A DNA stretch of 64,000 nucleotides from Halomicroarcula saliterrae (GCF_031624395.1 NZ_JAMQON010000004.1:302988-366987); one strand, 5' to 3'; positions 29,416 to 37,705 are shown, counted from the first letter of the stretch. The notes: generated by a model from the sequence alone, not told the origin. Translations and numbers: made by a program.

Positions 29416-29783
29416 TATATCACAAGCCTGTGCGCGCAGAAACAGCGACGATACGGAAATAGATATCACCGCAATAATAAATATTGAGAACGCCGAGCCG
29501 CGATATCGTACCTCCGTCCGGCCTGCATAGAAGGGTCGTCGGCGGGAGGCCGTGGTCAGCCGTCGCCGCCGAACAGTACGATGCTCTCTCCACCGAACGC
29601 GGTTACACCTCTTCGATGTTGTCTTGTACTAAGCGGCTCGGCTGACCTCGTGTTCCGCAAACATCCGTGCTGAGTACGCGCACTCCGGTCAGTAGCGCAT
29701 AGGAAATCTATCATCGGTACTGGCTTCACAGAGCCACAACCACCCGATATGATGGGGTACGTCACGATTCAAATCGGGGCAAC
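29416..29783. other. Intergenic region without a supported gene
   Basis: This stretch upstream of the restriction gene contains its promoter region (AT-rich around 29459-29490). One open frame (29556-29765 minus) is short and Ser/Thr/Arg-rich. I see nothing else that I can support here. Confidence 0.55.
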
Positions 29784-29929
29784 GACCGATTGATCGTCGT
29801 ATCCGAGTCACGGAACACGAATCGGGCGGTCTCCGACACGAATCACCACGAACTCCAGGAGAGTTCATGACGGGTGCGATTATTCGGCGTTAGAAGACCT
29901 GATACCCAGGATAGGCCGGGATGGACTCG
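29784..29929. repeat. Repeat R1: diverged copy of the tRNA-Ala flank
   Basis: This segment matches R2 (33178-33343) and R3 (34083-34246) with scattered differences. Shared landmarks in order are ccgattgat, ctccgacacgaatca, gaactccaggagagttc, ttagaagacc and tggactcg. The final 8 bp equal the 3' end of tRNA-Ala. The order and orientation are those of the genuine tRNA downstream flank (R3), so R1 looks like a duplicated, decayed att site. Confidence 0.65.
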
Positions 29930-30055
29930 GCAAGAACGAACGTCCGAGGGGATCTCGACACCGTTCATAGGGAAATCGCCGGAGCGACTGAGGTGGTGTG
30001 ACGACCGGGGTCGCTGCCGAAGGTTCATTCGCCTTGTCGCCAAAGCAGATGGTAT

Positions 30056-30322
30056 ATGGCGAGTTCCACTCGGGATAGCGAGTCCGAGGACGAGATTCGC
30101 CTGTGGCGTGAGGGCGACGGATGGGTCATCACCGACGTCGAAACCGGCGTCACTACGCAGGGCGACACTCGCGAAGAAGCGCTGGAGATGCTTGACGAGG
30201 CCGTCGCACTGCACAAGGGCGACATCGGCCACGAGCCGACCGACGAGGAACTCCGTGAGTTGGGTATCGACCCAGCGGACAACTCGACTGGCGAGAAAGA
30301 GCTCCCGGACTTCATGCAGTAG
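30056..30322 (+). CDS. HicB-family antitoxin
   Basis: An 88-residue acidic protein. The HicB core is visible: EIRLWREGDGWVITDVETGV then TTQGDTREEALEMLDEAVALHKG, a partial RNase-H-like fold, followed by a charged C-terminus. In intact systems HicB binds and blocks the mRNA-cleaving toxin HicA. The gene immediately downstream starts as HicA but is cut short, so the antitoxin has lost its partner here. The start at 30056 gives the normal family N-terminus. Confidence 0.8.
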   Translation: MASSTRDSESEDEIRLWREGDGWVITDVETGVTTQGDTREEALEMLDEAVALHKGDIGHEPTDEELRELGIDPADNSTGEKELPDFMQ

Positions 30323-30391
30323 ATGGGGCGGCGAACGTTTTCCGGTATGGAGGTAGTCAAAGTGCTGGTGAACACCGGTGGATTCGAAAAT
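30323..30391 (+). pseudogene. Truncated HicA toxin
   Basis: The frame directly following hicB begins MGRRTFSGMEVVKVLVNTGG, the typical HicA opening, but after about 22 residues it switches to unrelated sequence rich in Ser/Thr/Arg. The conserved catalytic His of the family (in the GSHxxL region) and the C-terminal strands are absent. The break near 30390 lies between the R1 module and direct repeat A, so it may be a recombination scar. The downstream frame to 30589 is not HicA. Confidence 0.65.
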
Positions 30392-30499
30392 ACAACGGCA
30401 AGCACGGAAAAGCGTCAGCAATCCGCCATTGTCTCGCCGGGTTTGCGATGTTCGGCGAGTCCGCTGACCGAGTTCGAGCGCAGCGAAGAACGAGGGAAA

Positions 30500-30568
30500 T
30501 GGACTCGCCGGGGTTTCGCCACGCCGCGTGAAAGAATCGTACTAATCCCTCTGCAGTCTGGTGATTAT
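30500..30568. repeat. Direct repeat A carrying the tRNA-Ala 3' end
   Basis: This 69-bp block matches 33331-33399 at 58 of 69 positions. It begins with the 13 bp tggactcgccggg, identical to the 3' end of the tRNA-Ala gene read on the plus strand, then diverges from the tRNA. Shared later landmarks are cacgccgcgt, aaagaatcgta and gtgattat. It probably marks one end of an integrated element. Confidence 0.7.
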
Positions 30569-30859
30569 TCAGCCAGTCAGGAAAGATGAGACCACTGGCG
30601 CTGCTGGAGTTCGCATTAACCACTACTGCAAGGGTGTTCCGAAAATCAGTTGCATTGCTGTCGGACGTGCGGAACCAATATCGAAAGCAGACACCTCGAA
30701 GCAATCAGCAAATTTGAGCGCTGGACCAGGACTGTCGGGCTAGCCCTCAAAACGTGACATATATCGGCTGCTGAATACAGAGGGTGGAGTCAGCAATCCA
30801 GCACAGTTTGCCCCACGTCGTCACTGACGAAGCCCGCTATCGAAAGGTCGAACGCAACG
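30569..30859. other. Degenerate stretch, no gene supported
   Basis: Only short frames interrupted by stops occur here, and none has the acidic composition of real genes in this genome. It lies between direct repeat A and the doubtful frame at 30860, inside the decayed island. Confidence 0.5.
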
Positions 30860-31300
30860 TCAGCTGGATGAGTGGTGCTCTGACGGTTCACAGAGCGCGA
30901 CACGCATGTATCCCGAAGAGACACCAACAATGACGACGTTCAAATCGTATCGGTCAGCGATAGTATGGATGTCTTCAGGAACGTCATCCGGGCCAGCACA
31001 TGCAAGGGCCCCGCTACCCGGGAAAGAGCCAACAATTCGCTGCCAGAGCGACTGATTCTCATGGTTCGATTGTTCGTCATGGGTAACTTCACCGACTACC
31101 AACTCTCCCCGCAGTTCCGGTATAGCGGTCTTTCCGCTGTCGAACTCAAAACTGGCATACCCGCCTCTCGGAGGTCCTGTTTTACCCGTTTCCACTCGAC
31201 CATCGGTTGACAATTTCGGTGGAATCCCTCTCGCTCCGTCTGGAGCTGTGTGTCGAACGCTTCGCTGCTCGGTACGATGGGTTCCCCCGCTCACGGTCAA
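30860..31300 (-). CDS. Hypothetical island ORF, possibly degenerate
   Basis: The frame encodes 146 residues. The C-terminal half (ELRGELVVGEVTHDEQ to DLNVVIVGVSSGYMRVALCE) has an acidic, coding-like character and beta-strand/helix alternation. The first 45 residues overlap the integrase remnant on the other strand and look non-coding. A shorter protein or a fragment is therefore likely. I do not recognise a family. No promoter is obvious. Confidence 0.3.
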   Translation of the reverse strand: MTVSGGTHRTEQRSVRHTAPDGARGIPPKLSTDGRVETGKTGPPRGGYASFEFDSGKTAIPELRGELVVGEVTHDEQSNHENQSLWQRIVGSFPGSGALACAGPDDVPEDIHTIADRYDLNVVIVGVSSGYMRVALCEPSEHHSSS

Positions 31301-31526
31301 CGGTCAACAGAAGAGTGCAAGCTGCAGCAAATGAAGCCGGCCTCTCGGGTCACGTCTATCCACACTGGCTGCGAGCCACAGCGGCCAGTTATCACGCGTA
31401 CACCGGTGTCGCCCCCGTACCGCTACAGGCACTGTGGGCTGGAGTGATCTGGCAACCGCGCAGAAGTATATCCGTACCTCGGGGACGGCAACTGCTGACG
31501 CGTTGCGTCGAGTCTACCATCGATAG
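31250..31526 (+). pseudogene. Frameshifted C-terminal remnant of a tyrosine integrase
   Basis: The first frame has RSRSTVNRRVQAAANEAGL and YPHWLRATAASYHAY, the box-II H-x-x-R of phage-type integrases as found in haloarchaea. Near 31437 the reading shifts by one frame to GWSDLATAQKYIRTSG, which contains the catalytic Tyr, then ADALRRVYHR and a stop. The two halves together give a normal integrase C-terminus, but one frameshift separates them and the N-terminal half is missing. It is most likely the dead integrase of the element inserted at tRNA-Ala. Confidence 0.7.
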
Positions 31527-31546
31527 ACCCTCTCGCATAGTCGCAA

Positions 31547-32224
31547 TTGATTCAACTGACACGCCCCTGTTTCTTCGATGTGTGTGCCCAAGTCTCACTT
31601 AGCGAAAAGTGCGAGAACCTCTACGAACAGGTCGGGCTCGATACGTCATATCTTGTTTTGATGACGATGTCCGGTGTGCTTGCTGGCGTGGCTCTCCTAA
31701 CCAACTCGATTCCAATCCTCATCGGCGCGATGGTCATTGCCCCGGCATTGACGCCATTGGAACTCGTTTCCGCTGGCATCGCTGCCAACCGGTTGAAGCG
31801 AGCTGGATTCGGGGCCTTGGTCGGTGTCGGCGGTCTTTTGGCTGCGACTGCTGGGGCGATGGTAACGACGGTGATACTGAACATGACAGGAGTTCTCCCA
31901 GCTGCGGAGAACCTCATCGAGAAACCACTACTTGAGGAACGCATTACGGCCGGCTGGTACAGCGTTCTTGCTGCTGCCGCGGCGGGTATCGCGGCGGGGA
32001 TAGCGACCGACGAAGATCGGACAGAGACTCTGGTCGGCGTCGTCGCTGCCCTCGCACTCGTCCCGGCCGCAGCTGCTGGGGGAATAACATTACTGTCACG
32101 AGCGCCTGCTAAAGCCAGTGGCGGTCTACTCTTACTCGTCGTAAATGCAGGCATGGTCGTGATAACTGGGACGCTAACACTCTGGCTCCACACTCGTGGC
32201 GATAGTAAAGCACACCCAGCCTAA
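31547..32224 (+). CDS. DUF389-family membrane protein lacking the usual N-terminal domain
   Basis: The hydrophobic core starts at SYLVLMTMSGVLAGVALL and contains IPILIGAMVIAPALTP, the hallmark of DUF389, followed by about five helices. Typical DUF389 proteins carry a soluble N-terminal domain before these helices; here only about 30 residues precede them and translation would have to begin at TTG (31547) or inside. The upstream DNA is the end of the integrase remnant. The gene may be 5'-truncated by the rearrangement, or expressed as a short form. Confidence 0.65.
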   Translation: MIQLTRPCFFDVCAQVSLSEKCENLYEQVGLDTSYLVLMTMSGVLAGVALLTNSIPILIGAMVIAPALTPLELVSAGIAANRLKRAGFGALVGVGGLLAATAGAMVTTVILNMTGVLPAAENLIEKPLLEERITAGWYSVLAAAAAGIAAGIATDEDRTETLVGVVAALALVPAAAAGGITLLSRAPAKASGGLLLLVVNAGMVVITGTLTLWLHTRGDSKAHPA

Positions 32225-32508
32225 TAGGCATGCAACGTACCTATCGCCTGTTTGGCTCATCCATGCCAAATCGAACGGACTCTTCTGGGAAACTCATCCT
32301 CTGTGCCGAGCGATTTCAGTAGCGAGCAAGAGCCCATCCCTTGCGAGAGACGCACCCTACATCTTGCACGGCCTGACTCAACCGATCGATCACCGGGCAG
32401 AAAACGCGTGCAATATGTTGAGCGCAGATTTAGTGCCGATTAGTTATTTAATTCTACAGAATCCAGAAAAATATTTTTGAGAACTGGTTGTGGTATGATA
32501 GTCACTGC

Positions 32509-32994
32509 ATGGAGAGGCGCAAATTCATCACCGTGGCAGGCACAGGCGGTCTCACAATTGCAACTGCGTTCGCAGGATGTCTCGGGTCAGACGATCTCGG
32601 AGACGACGGAAACGCGGAACCTCAGACTGAGACAGCCGAGCCTGAACAGGATGCGGAGCTACTCGAACCGGAGGCGTCAGTTCCCGTCAGCGAATCCGAC
32701 AGTGCTGCTGAAACCAACATCGAACAGCTTTTCATCACCCGCTCTGGGGGAGACCTCGATCCAGAGGAACACGTCGTGGCGCTGGAGTATTGGGTGCAGA
32801 ACTCGGCACCAGAACGTCGCACAGCAACACTCGTCTCAACCCTCGAAGTGAACGACGGTACAACGTACGAGGAACGACGGGCGGTTTCCGTCCCGGGTGA
32901 CACAGTCAACGAGTACGTTCTCCCTCACGAAATCGAGGAGTCGACCTCCGCAGAAGAGTTCTCGTACGGTTTCGGCGGGAATCTGGAGTGGTAA
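32509..32994 (+). CDS. Secreted Tat lipoprotein of unknown function
   Basis: A 161-residue protein with a Tat signal (ERRKFITVAGTGG) and lipobox FAGC (Cys24), then a Glu/Ser-rich linker. The mature domain (LDPEEHVVALEYWVQN, then TATLVSTLEVNDGTTYEERR) has the strand pattern of an immunoglobulin-like or FxLYD-like domain. It would sit on the outer membrane face. An AT-rich element at 32466-32477 precedes the ATG by about 36 bp. The gene lies in the cargo of the island between repeats A and B. The family is not recognised. Confidence 0.7.
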   Translation: MERRKFITVAGTGGLTIATAFAGCLGSDDLGDDGNAEPQTETAEPEQDAELLEPEASVPVSESDSAAETNIEQLFITRSGGDLDPEEHVVALEYWVQNSAPERRTATLVSTLEVNDGTTYEERRAVSVPGDTVNEYVLPHEIEESTSAEEFSYGFGGNLEW

Positions 32995-33177
32995 TCGACA
33001 CGCTCGGTGTCTTCGCGGACCATTGCTATCATGGGCAGGGTTCTTGATATGCGACGTGCTGCGTACGCGCCGTATATTCAGCACCGTCTGGAAAACCCGT
33101 CATTCTAATTATATTACCGAAGCCACGTAAGACCTGATACGCGCGGCGGCATCACGAGACGGGCGATTTCGGTGCAA

Positions 33178-33343
33178 TGACTGATTGATTATCTCGTGTG
33201 TCTCCGAGTCGGGGAACGCGAATCCGAGCCAGCGATGACCCCGACACGAATTATGACGAACTCCAGCAGAGTCCATCCTGAATGTCTTGAAATGCCGATA
33301 AATTGTCTGAGAAGTTGAAAGAGCCGTACGTGGACTCGCCGGG
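33178..33343. repeat. Repeat R2: copy of the tRNA-Ala flank
   Basis: Second copy of the R module. Shared landmarks include gattgattatctc, tccgagtc, gacacgaat, cgaactccag and, at the right end, tggactcgccggg, the 3' end of tRNA-Ala. It joins directly to direct repeat B. Compared with R3 it has small insertions and base changes, so the duplication is not recent. Confidence 0.65.
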
Positions 33344-33399
33344 GTTCAATCACGCCGCGTCAAAGAATCGTATGAATCCCGATGCTGTCTTGTGATTAT
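33331..33399. repeat. Direct repeat B carrying the tRNA-Ala 3' end
   Basis: Partner of the 69-bp block at 30500-30568 (58/69 identical) in the same orientation. The two copies bracket about 2.8 kb with the integrase remnant, the DUF389 gene and the lipoprotein gene. This is the arrangement expected for attL and attR of one element. Confidence 0.65.
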
Positions 33400-33412
33400 A
33401 AAACCGAACTAA

Positions 33413-33700
33413 TCAGTCGTCGTCAGCAGTGTAGGCCCCGCTTCGCTGTTCGATACGGTGAACTTCTAGTACCGACCCACTCCGGTCAAGCGTGCAGGCG
33501 AGTCGATACTGCCCGACACGGAGTTTCGAGAACGGCCCGCCAGTGAGCGGTTCCAAGAACTCATCCGGGTCGCGCCACTCAGACTCGACCACCTCGTCCA
33601 GTTTGGATACAATGCGGTCTTGGATATGTGGATCTAGCGAGTCGAACTGGTCCACGGCCTGTGGCGTGAATTTCCACGTCCAGTCATCCTCACTCGGCAT
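33413..33700 (-). CDS. RelE/ParE-family toxin
   Basis: A 95-residue protein of the RelE fold: WKFTPQAVDQFDSLDPHIQDRI, then FLEPLTGGPFSKLRVGQYRLACTL and VLEVHRIEQRSGAY. The core R-V-G-x-Y-R-L motif is intact. RelE toxins cleave mRNA at the ribosome; ParE relatives poison gyrase. It overlaps the end of the upstream antitoxin gene by 11 bp, the classic toxin-antitoxin arrangement. It sits between direct repeat B and the genuine tRNA-Ala end. Confidence 0.85.
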   Translation of the reverse strand: MPSEDDWTWKFTPQAVDQFDSLDPHIQDRIVSKLDEVVESEWRDPDEFLEPLTGGPFSKLRVGQYRLACTLDRSGSVLEVHRIEQRSGAYTADDD

Positions 33701-33986
33701 CCTCGTCTCGGCCCATCATCTCGACGACTTCTTCACGCGACACGAGTTCGGCATCACCCGAGCGAAGGTCGTGCTCGCTCGCCGCGACCTGCTTCCAGCC
33801 CTCTCGGGAGAACTCGGGATGCTTCACTGCGTCTCGCGCCGCATACCGGAGAAATTCGCTTCGAGAATTGAAGCCCTGTTCTCGCCACGTGCTGTCGATA
33901 TCGTCGAGGAACGCTTTGCTGAGCCGGAGGTTGATTTGGACCATCTCCGGGCCGTCGTCTCCGGTGGCCGTATCTGCATCGGACAT
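33690..33986 (-). CDS. Ribbon-helix-helix antitoxin
   Basis: A 98-residue protein. After an acidic leader, EMVQINLRLSKAFLDDIDSTW and NSRSEFLRYAARDAV form the strand-helix-helix DNA-binding fold of CopG/ParD antitoxins. The C-terminal part (REEVVEMMGRDEDAE) should wrap the RelE-type toxin encoded next. It likely represses its own operon through the inverted repeat that overlaps its start codon. Confidence 0.85.
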   Translation of the reverse strand: MSDADTATGDDGPEMVQINLRLSKAFLDDIDSTWREQGFNSRSEFLRYAARDAVKHPEFSREGWKQVAASEHDLRSGDAELVSREEVVEMMGRDEDAE

Positions 33987-34011
33987 ATACGAGTGCTTTA
34001 CTCTCGTATAT
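33985..34011. promoter_or_regulatory. Inverted-repeat operator over the TATA box and start of the RHH-RelE operon
   Basis: Perfect 9-bp arms, atatacgag (33985-33993) and ctcgtatat (34003-34011), are separated by 9 bp. On the minus strand the outer arm contains the likely TATA box (tatata) and the inner arm includes the start codon of the antitoxin at 33986, about 23 bp away. An RHH dimer bound here would block transcription of its own operon. Confidence 0.7.
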
Positions 34012-34082
34012 ACCTAAATCTTGCTGCAGCCATGGTTCTAACTCAAACGGGCCACTGTACTGTTGAGACTGCCGAACGAAAT

Positions 34083-34233
34083 GTCCGATTGATTATCTCC
34101 GACAGCAACGGAGTACCGGGTACGAATCGAGCCAGCAGCGTCTCCGACACGAATCATAACGAATGCCAGGAGAGTTCATCATAGGTTCGACTAGGCGGTG
34201 TTAGAAGACCCGAGAAGCGGAAGAAGCCGAACA
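34083..34233. repeat. Repeat R3: native tRNA-Ala downstream flank
   Basis: Reference copy of the R module, joined to the intact tRNA. It includes ccgattgattatctcc, ctccgacacgaatca, a near-palindrome (gaatgccaggagagttc) and ttagaagacc. R1 and R2 repeat this order. This copy is contiguous with the complete tRNA gene, so it is probably the original chromosomal sequence. Confidence 0.6.
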
Positions 34234-34305
34234 TGGACTCGCCGGGATTTGAACCCGGGGCCTCTTCCTTGCGAAGGAAGCGATCTGCCACTGATCTACG
34301 AGCCC
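34234..34305 (-). tRNA. tRNA-Ala (anticodon CGC)
   Basis: The 72-nt gene folds as a complete cloverleaf. The acceptor stem is GGGCTCG with CGAGTCC (one G-T pair), the discriminator is A, the anticodon stem-loop is CTTCC-TTCGCAA-GGAAG giving anticodon CGC, and the T loop is GGTTCAAAT. There is no intron and CCA is not encoded. Its 3' end is repeated several times to the left, so it has served as an integration site. Confidence 0.93.
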
Positions 34306-34500
34306 GCACGTGCCTCTCGAACGCGGGGTGATAAAAACCCTGCGCGTGAGGGCGATTTTCGATAGCGATGCACACGGTGTGTGGAGTGTGTCCCGGCCAC
34401 GTTGGGCGGGCCAGAGCGGTGACACGGCCGCCGTGTCACAGCCCGCTGTGCAGTTCCGAAAGACCTTGGCCTTCCGGCCGTCGCGAACCGGCGGGTTCGC

Positions 34501-34812
34501 TCAGTCCTCGAGGACGATCTCGATGGAGACGTCGTTGGGCACCTGGATGCGCATCAGCTGGCGCAGGGCCCGTTCGTCGGCATCGATATCGATGAGGCGC
34601 TTGTGGACGCGCATCTCCCAGTGTTCCCACGTCGCGGTCCCCTCACCGTCGGGGGACTTGCGGGTGGGGACTTCGAGCGTCTTGGTGGGGAGCGGGACGG
34701 GGCCCGACAGCTCGACCCCCGTCTTCTCGGCGATCTCCCGCACGTCGGCGCAGATGTTGTCCAGGTCCTCGGGACTCGTGCCCGCGAGCCGAACGCGTGC
34801 CTGCTGGGACAT
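34501..34812 (-). CDS. rpsJ: 30S ribosomal protein uS10
   Basis: A 103-residue uS10 protein. The conserved core is [34 protein letters not shown] and the C-terminal [13 protein letters not shown]. It sits in the small-subunit head. It lies 3 bp after the stop of the EF-1 alpha gene on the same strand, the usual archaeal tuf-rpsJ pair, and is the last gene of the cluster before the tRNA. Confidence 0.97.
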   Translation of the reverse strand: MSQQARVRLAGTSPEDLDNICADVREIAEKTGVELSGPVPLPTKTLEVPTRKSPDGEGTATWEHWEMRVHKRLIDIDADERALRQLMRIQVPNDVSIEIVLED

Positions 34813-34815
34813 GTG

Positions 34816-36081
34816 TTATCGCTCGTTGACGCTGAGGACTTTGCCAGCGGCGATGGTCTGACCCATGTCGCGGATAGCGAACGAACCGAGCTCCGGAATC
34901 TCGGAGGACGGCTCGATGCTGAGCGGTTTCTGGGGTCGGACCGTCACGACGGCAGCGTCCCCGTTCTGGATGAAGTCGGGGTTCTCCTCGGCGACCTCGC
35001 CGGAGGACGGGTCGATCTTCTTGTCCAGCGACTCGACCGTACAGGCGACCTGTGCGGTGTGAGCGTGGAAGACCGGCGTGTACCCCTCCGTGATGACGGA
35101 TGGGTGCTGCATCACGACGATCTGGGCCTGGAAGGTCTCGGCGACCGACGGCGGGTCGTCGGCGGGGCCACAGACGTCACCGCGGCGGATGTCGTCCTTG
35201 CCGACGCCGCGGACGTTGAACCCGACGTTGTCACCGGGCTCGGCCTTGGGGACTTCCTCGTGGTGCATCTCGACGGTCTTGACCTCGCCGGCGACGTCAG
35301 ACGGCTGGAAGCTGACGTTGTCGCCGGTGTTGAGGATACCCGTCTCGACGCGGCCTACGGGGACCGTACCGATGCCGGAGATGGTGTAGACGTCCTGAAT
35401 CGGCAGTCGGAGCGGCGCGTCCGTCGGCGGCTCCGGAGCCGGCAGGTTGTTGAGGGCTTCGAGCAGGATTTCGCCGTCGTACCAGCCCGTGTTGTCGGAC
35501 TCTTCGGCGATGTTGTCGCCCTCGAACGCGGAGATCGGGATGAACTCGGCGTCGTCGGTGTCGAAGCGGACCTGGTTGAGGAGGTCCTTGACCTCTTCGA
35601 CGGTCTCCTTGTAGTCGCCCTCGGCGTAGTCGACGAGGTCCATCTTGTTGACGGCGACGATGAGTTCGCCGATGCCCAGGGTGCGGGCCAGGAAGACGTG
35701 CTCCTGGGTCTGTGGCTGGACACCGTCGTCGGCGGCGACGACGAGGACAGCGTTGTCGGCCTGGCTCGCGCCCGTGATCATGTTCTTCACGAAGTCGCGG
35801 TGGCCGGGACAGTCGACGATGGTGAAGTCGTAGGTGTCCGTGCTGAACTCCTGGTGGGCGATGTCGATGGTGACACCGCGCTCTCGCTCTTCGGCGAGGT
35901 TGTCCATGACGTAGGCGAACTCGAATCCGCCCTTGCCTTTCTCCTCGGCCTCTTCCTTGTGCTGTTCGATGACGTGCTCGGGGACCGACCCTGTCTCGTA
36001 CAGGAGTCGGCCGACGAGCGTGCTCTTACCGTGGTCGACGTGGCCGATAATGGCCAGGTTCTGGTGTTGTTCGTCGCTCAT
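34816..36081 (-). CDS. tuf: Translation elongation factor EF-1 alpha
   Basis: A 421-residue GTPase that brings aminoacyl-tRNA to the ribosome. The G-motifs are [14 protein letters not shown] and NKMD. The beta-barrel domains follow with [10 protein letters not shown] and [10 protein letters not shown]. The ATG at 36081 ([18 protein letters not shown]) gives the normal N-terminus, removing 41 spurious upstream residues. It heads the tuf-rpsJ unit; its own promoter is expected in the 146 bp that separate it from the homoserine dehydrogenase gene. Confidence 0.97.
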   Translation of the reverse strand: MSDEQHQNLAIIGHVDHGKSTLVGRLLYETGSVPEHVIEQHKEEAEEKGKGGFEFAYVMDNLAEERERGVTIDIAHQEFSTDTYDFTIVDCPGHRDFVKNMITGASQADNAVLVVAADDGVQPQTQEHVFLARTLGIGELIVAVNKMDLVDYAEGDYKETVEEVKDLLNQVRFDTDDAEFIPISAFEGDNIAEESDNTGWYDGEILLEALNNLPAPEPPTDAPLRLPIQDVYTISGIGTVPVGRVETGILNTGDNVSFQPSDVAGEVKTVEMHHEEVPKAEPGDNVGFNVRGVGKDDIRRGDVCGPADDPPSVAETFQAQIVVMQHPSVITEGYTPVFHAHTAQVACTVESLDKKIDPSSGEVAEENPDFIQNGDAAVVTVRPQKPLSIEPSSEIPELGSFAIRDMGQTIAAGKVLSVNER

Positions 36082-36227
36082 GTTGTTTCTCACGCGCAGA
36101 GGCGCTGTATCGGAGTCTTTAGCCGGTGGTTCATAAAACGATTTCGAAAGTCCTCGCCACGCATAGCGTCGCCGTCTGGCGATTTGAGAGAGTGTGACGC
36201 GCATGGGGTCCGACGGGTAGACGGCGC

Positions 36228-37175
36228 CTACTCTAGCCGGCCGACGTCGGCGAGCACCGCGCTGGCGGTCTCCGGGCCGCCCGCACCGCGGCCGGAGATG
36301 TTGAGCCGTCCGGCGTGTTCGGTCTCCAGCTGGACGATGTTTCGCGTACCAGTGGGAGCCAGCGGCGCGTGTTCGGGGACGAGACGCGGGCCGACGCGGA
36401 CCTCGCCCTCGACGACCTCGGCGATGAGACGGACGGTCCGCCCGTCCTCGGCGGCCAGTTCGAGGGCGCTGCCCTCGATATCCTGAATGCCTTCGACCTC
36501 GGCGTCGTCGAGCGTGTACTCGGTCCCGTCGTCGGCGAGCACGTTCGCGACGATGACGCCTTTCAGCGCGGCGTCGGTGCCGTCCACGTCGAAGGTCGGG
36601 TCGGCCTCGGCGACGCCGAGGTCCTGCGCCTCCGCGAGGACGTGTTCGTAGCCCAGCCCCTCCGCGCCCATCCGCGAGAGGATGAAGTTGGCGGTGCCGT
36701 TGAGCACGCCCCGAACCGCGGTGATGTGTTCGGGGTCGAAATCGTCGATGGTGGAAAGCACCGGCATCGCGCCGCCGACGGTCGCCTCGAACAGCACCGA
36801 GCCGTCGCTCCCGCGTTCGAGTTCGCGCACGTCGGCGTAGCGTTCGGCGACCGGCCCCTTGTTCGCGAGCACGACGTGACGGTCCCGCTGGAGCGCCGTC
36901 TCGACGTGGCCGAAGCCGGGCTGGGCGTCACCGAGGGTCGTCGGCGTCGCCTCGACGAGCACGTCGTAGGGGCCGTTCACGGCGTCCACCGGGTCGTCGT
37001 CGCCGACGAGGCCGTCGGTCCCCTTGCGCTCGAACGCCGCCTCGACGTCGATACCGTCGGAGTCGACAGCGGCGCTCCGGGAGTCGGCGTAGGCGGTGAC
37101 GGTGTGGCCGTAGTCGGCGGCCAGTTCCGCGACCGACGACCCCACGGCACCGGCGCCCAGCACGGCGAGTCTCAT
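36228..37175 (-). CDS. hom: Homoserine dehydrogenase
   Basis: A 315-residue NAD(P)-dependent enzyme that reduces aspartate semialdehyde to homoserine, on the way to threonine and methionine. The nucleotide-binding loop is [13 protein letters not shown], with later family motifs [24 protein letters not shown] and [15 protein letters not shown]. The conserved Asp/Lys catalytic region [20 protein letters not shown] is present. It has no C-terminal ACT domain; instead a separate two-ACT protein is encoded just upstream with an ATGA overlap, which probably regulates it. Confidence 0.95.
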   Translation of the reverse strand: MRLAVLGAGAVGSSVAELAADYGHTVTAYADSRSAAVDSDGIDVEAAFERKGTDGLVGDDDPVDAVNGPYDVLVEATPTTLGDAQPGFGHVETALQRDRHVVLANKGPVAERYADVRELERGSDGSVLFEATVGGAMPVLSTIDDFDPEHITAVRGVLNGTANFILSRMGAEGLGYEHVLAEAQDLGVAEADPTFDVDGTDAALKGVIVANVLADDGTEYTLDDAEVEGIQDIEGSALELAAEDGRTVRLIAEVVEGEVRVGPRLVPEHAPLAPTGTRNIVQLETEHAGRLNISGRGAGGPETASAVLADVGRLE

Positions 37176-37705
37176 AGGTCACCCCCGGCACCGAGCGGTT
37201 CGATGACCCGCAGCTCCTTTTCGGCTGCGACCTCGCGGACGGTGTCCATCACGCCCTCGGCGGCGTCCCGTTCGGTCGCCAGACGGATGCGCGCACTGGA
37301 GGCGTCTTCGGTTCCTTCGGGGGCGGACAGAGAGAGGTCCGTCACCGTGGCGTTGGTCGCCTGCTGGATGCGCGAGACGGTGTCCGAGAGGTCGGTGTTG
37401 ATGAGATGGCCCGAGAGGACGACTGTCATGGCCTCACTGTACCGCTCCGCGCCGGCCTGAATGACGTTGATGCCGGCCTCCCGCAGCGCCTCCACGATGC
37501 CCTCGAAGCGCTCTGGCGTCGCCTCTAGGTCGACCTCCACGGGGATGTGGCCCCGCGGGGTCAGGTTCCCCCGTTCGTGGAAGATAGAGAGGAGGTTCCC
37601 GCCGTTACTGGCGATGGGTTCGAGCGCGTCCAGCAGCGCCCCCGGCTCGTCGACGAGTTCGAGCCGAACTGTGTAGGACCGAACCTCGTCGGTCGAGTCA
37701 CTCAT
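37172..37705 (-). CDS. Two-ACT-domain amino-acid sensor
   Basis: A 177-residue protein made of two ACT-type domains, about residues 8-80 (YTVRLELVDEPGALLDALEP) and 90-170 (MTVVLSGHLINTDLSDTVSRIQ). ACT domains bind amino acids to control metabolic enzymes. Its stop overlaps the start of hom (ATGA), so it is probably a separate regulatory subunit of homoserine dehydrogenase and perhaps senses threonine. The ligand is inferred only from context. Confidence 0.88.
   Translation of the reverse strand: MSDSTDEVRSYTVRLELVDEPGALLDALEPIASNGGNLLSIFHERGNLTPRGHIPVEVDLEATPERFEGIVEALREAGINVIQAGAERYSEAMTVVLSGHLINTDLSDTVSRIQQATNATVTDLSLSAPEGTEDASSARIRLATERDAAEGVMDTVREVAAEKELRVIEPLGAGGDL

Noticed and set aside
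30323..30589. Full-length 88-residue HicA
   Set aside because: Only the first 22 residues resemble HicA; the rest is Ser/Arg-rich and lacks the catalytic His region.
29784..34233. Insertion-sequence terminal repeats
   Set aside because: The copies are in direct orientation, end at the tRNA 3' sequence and have no transposase between them; att-site duplication explains them better.
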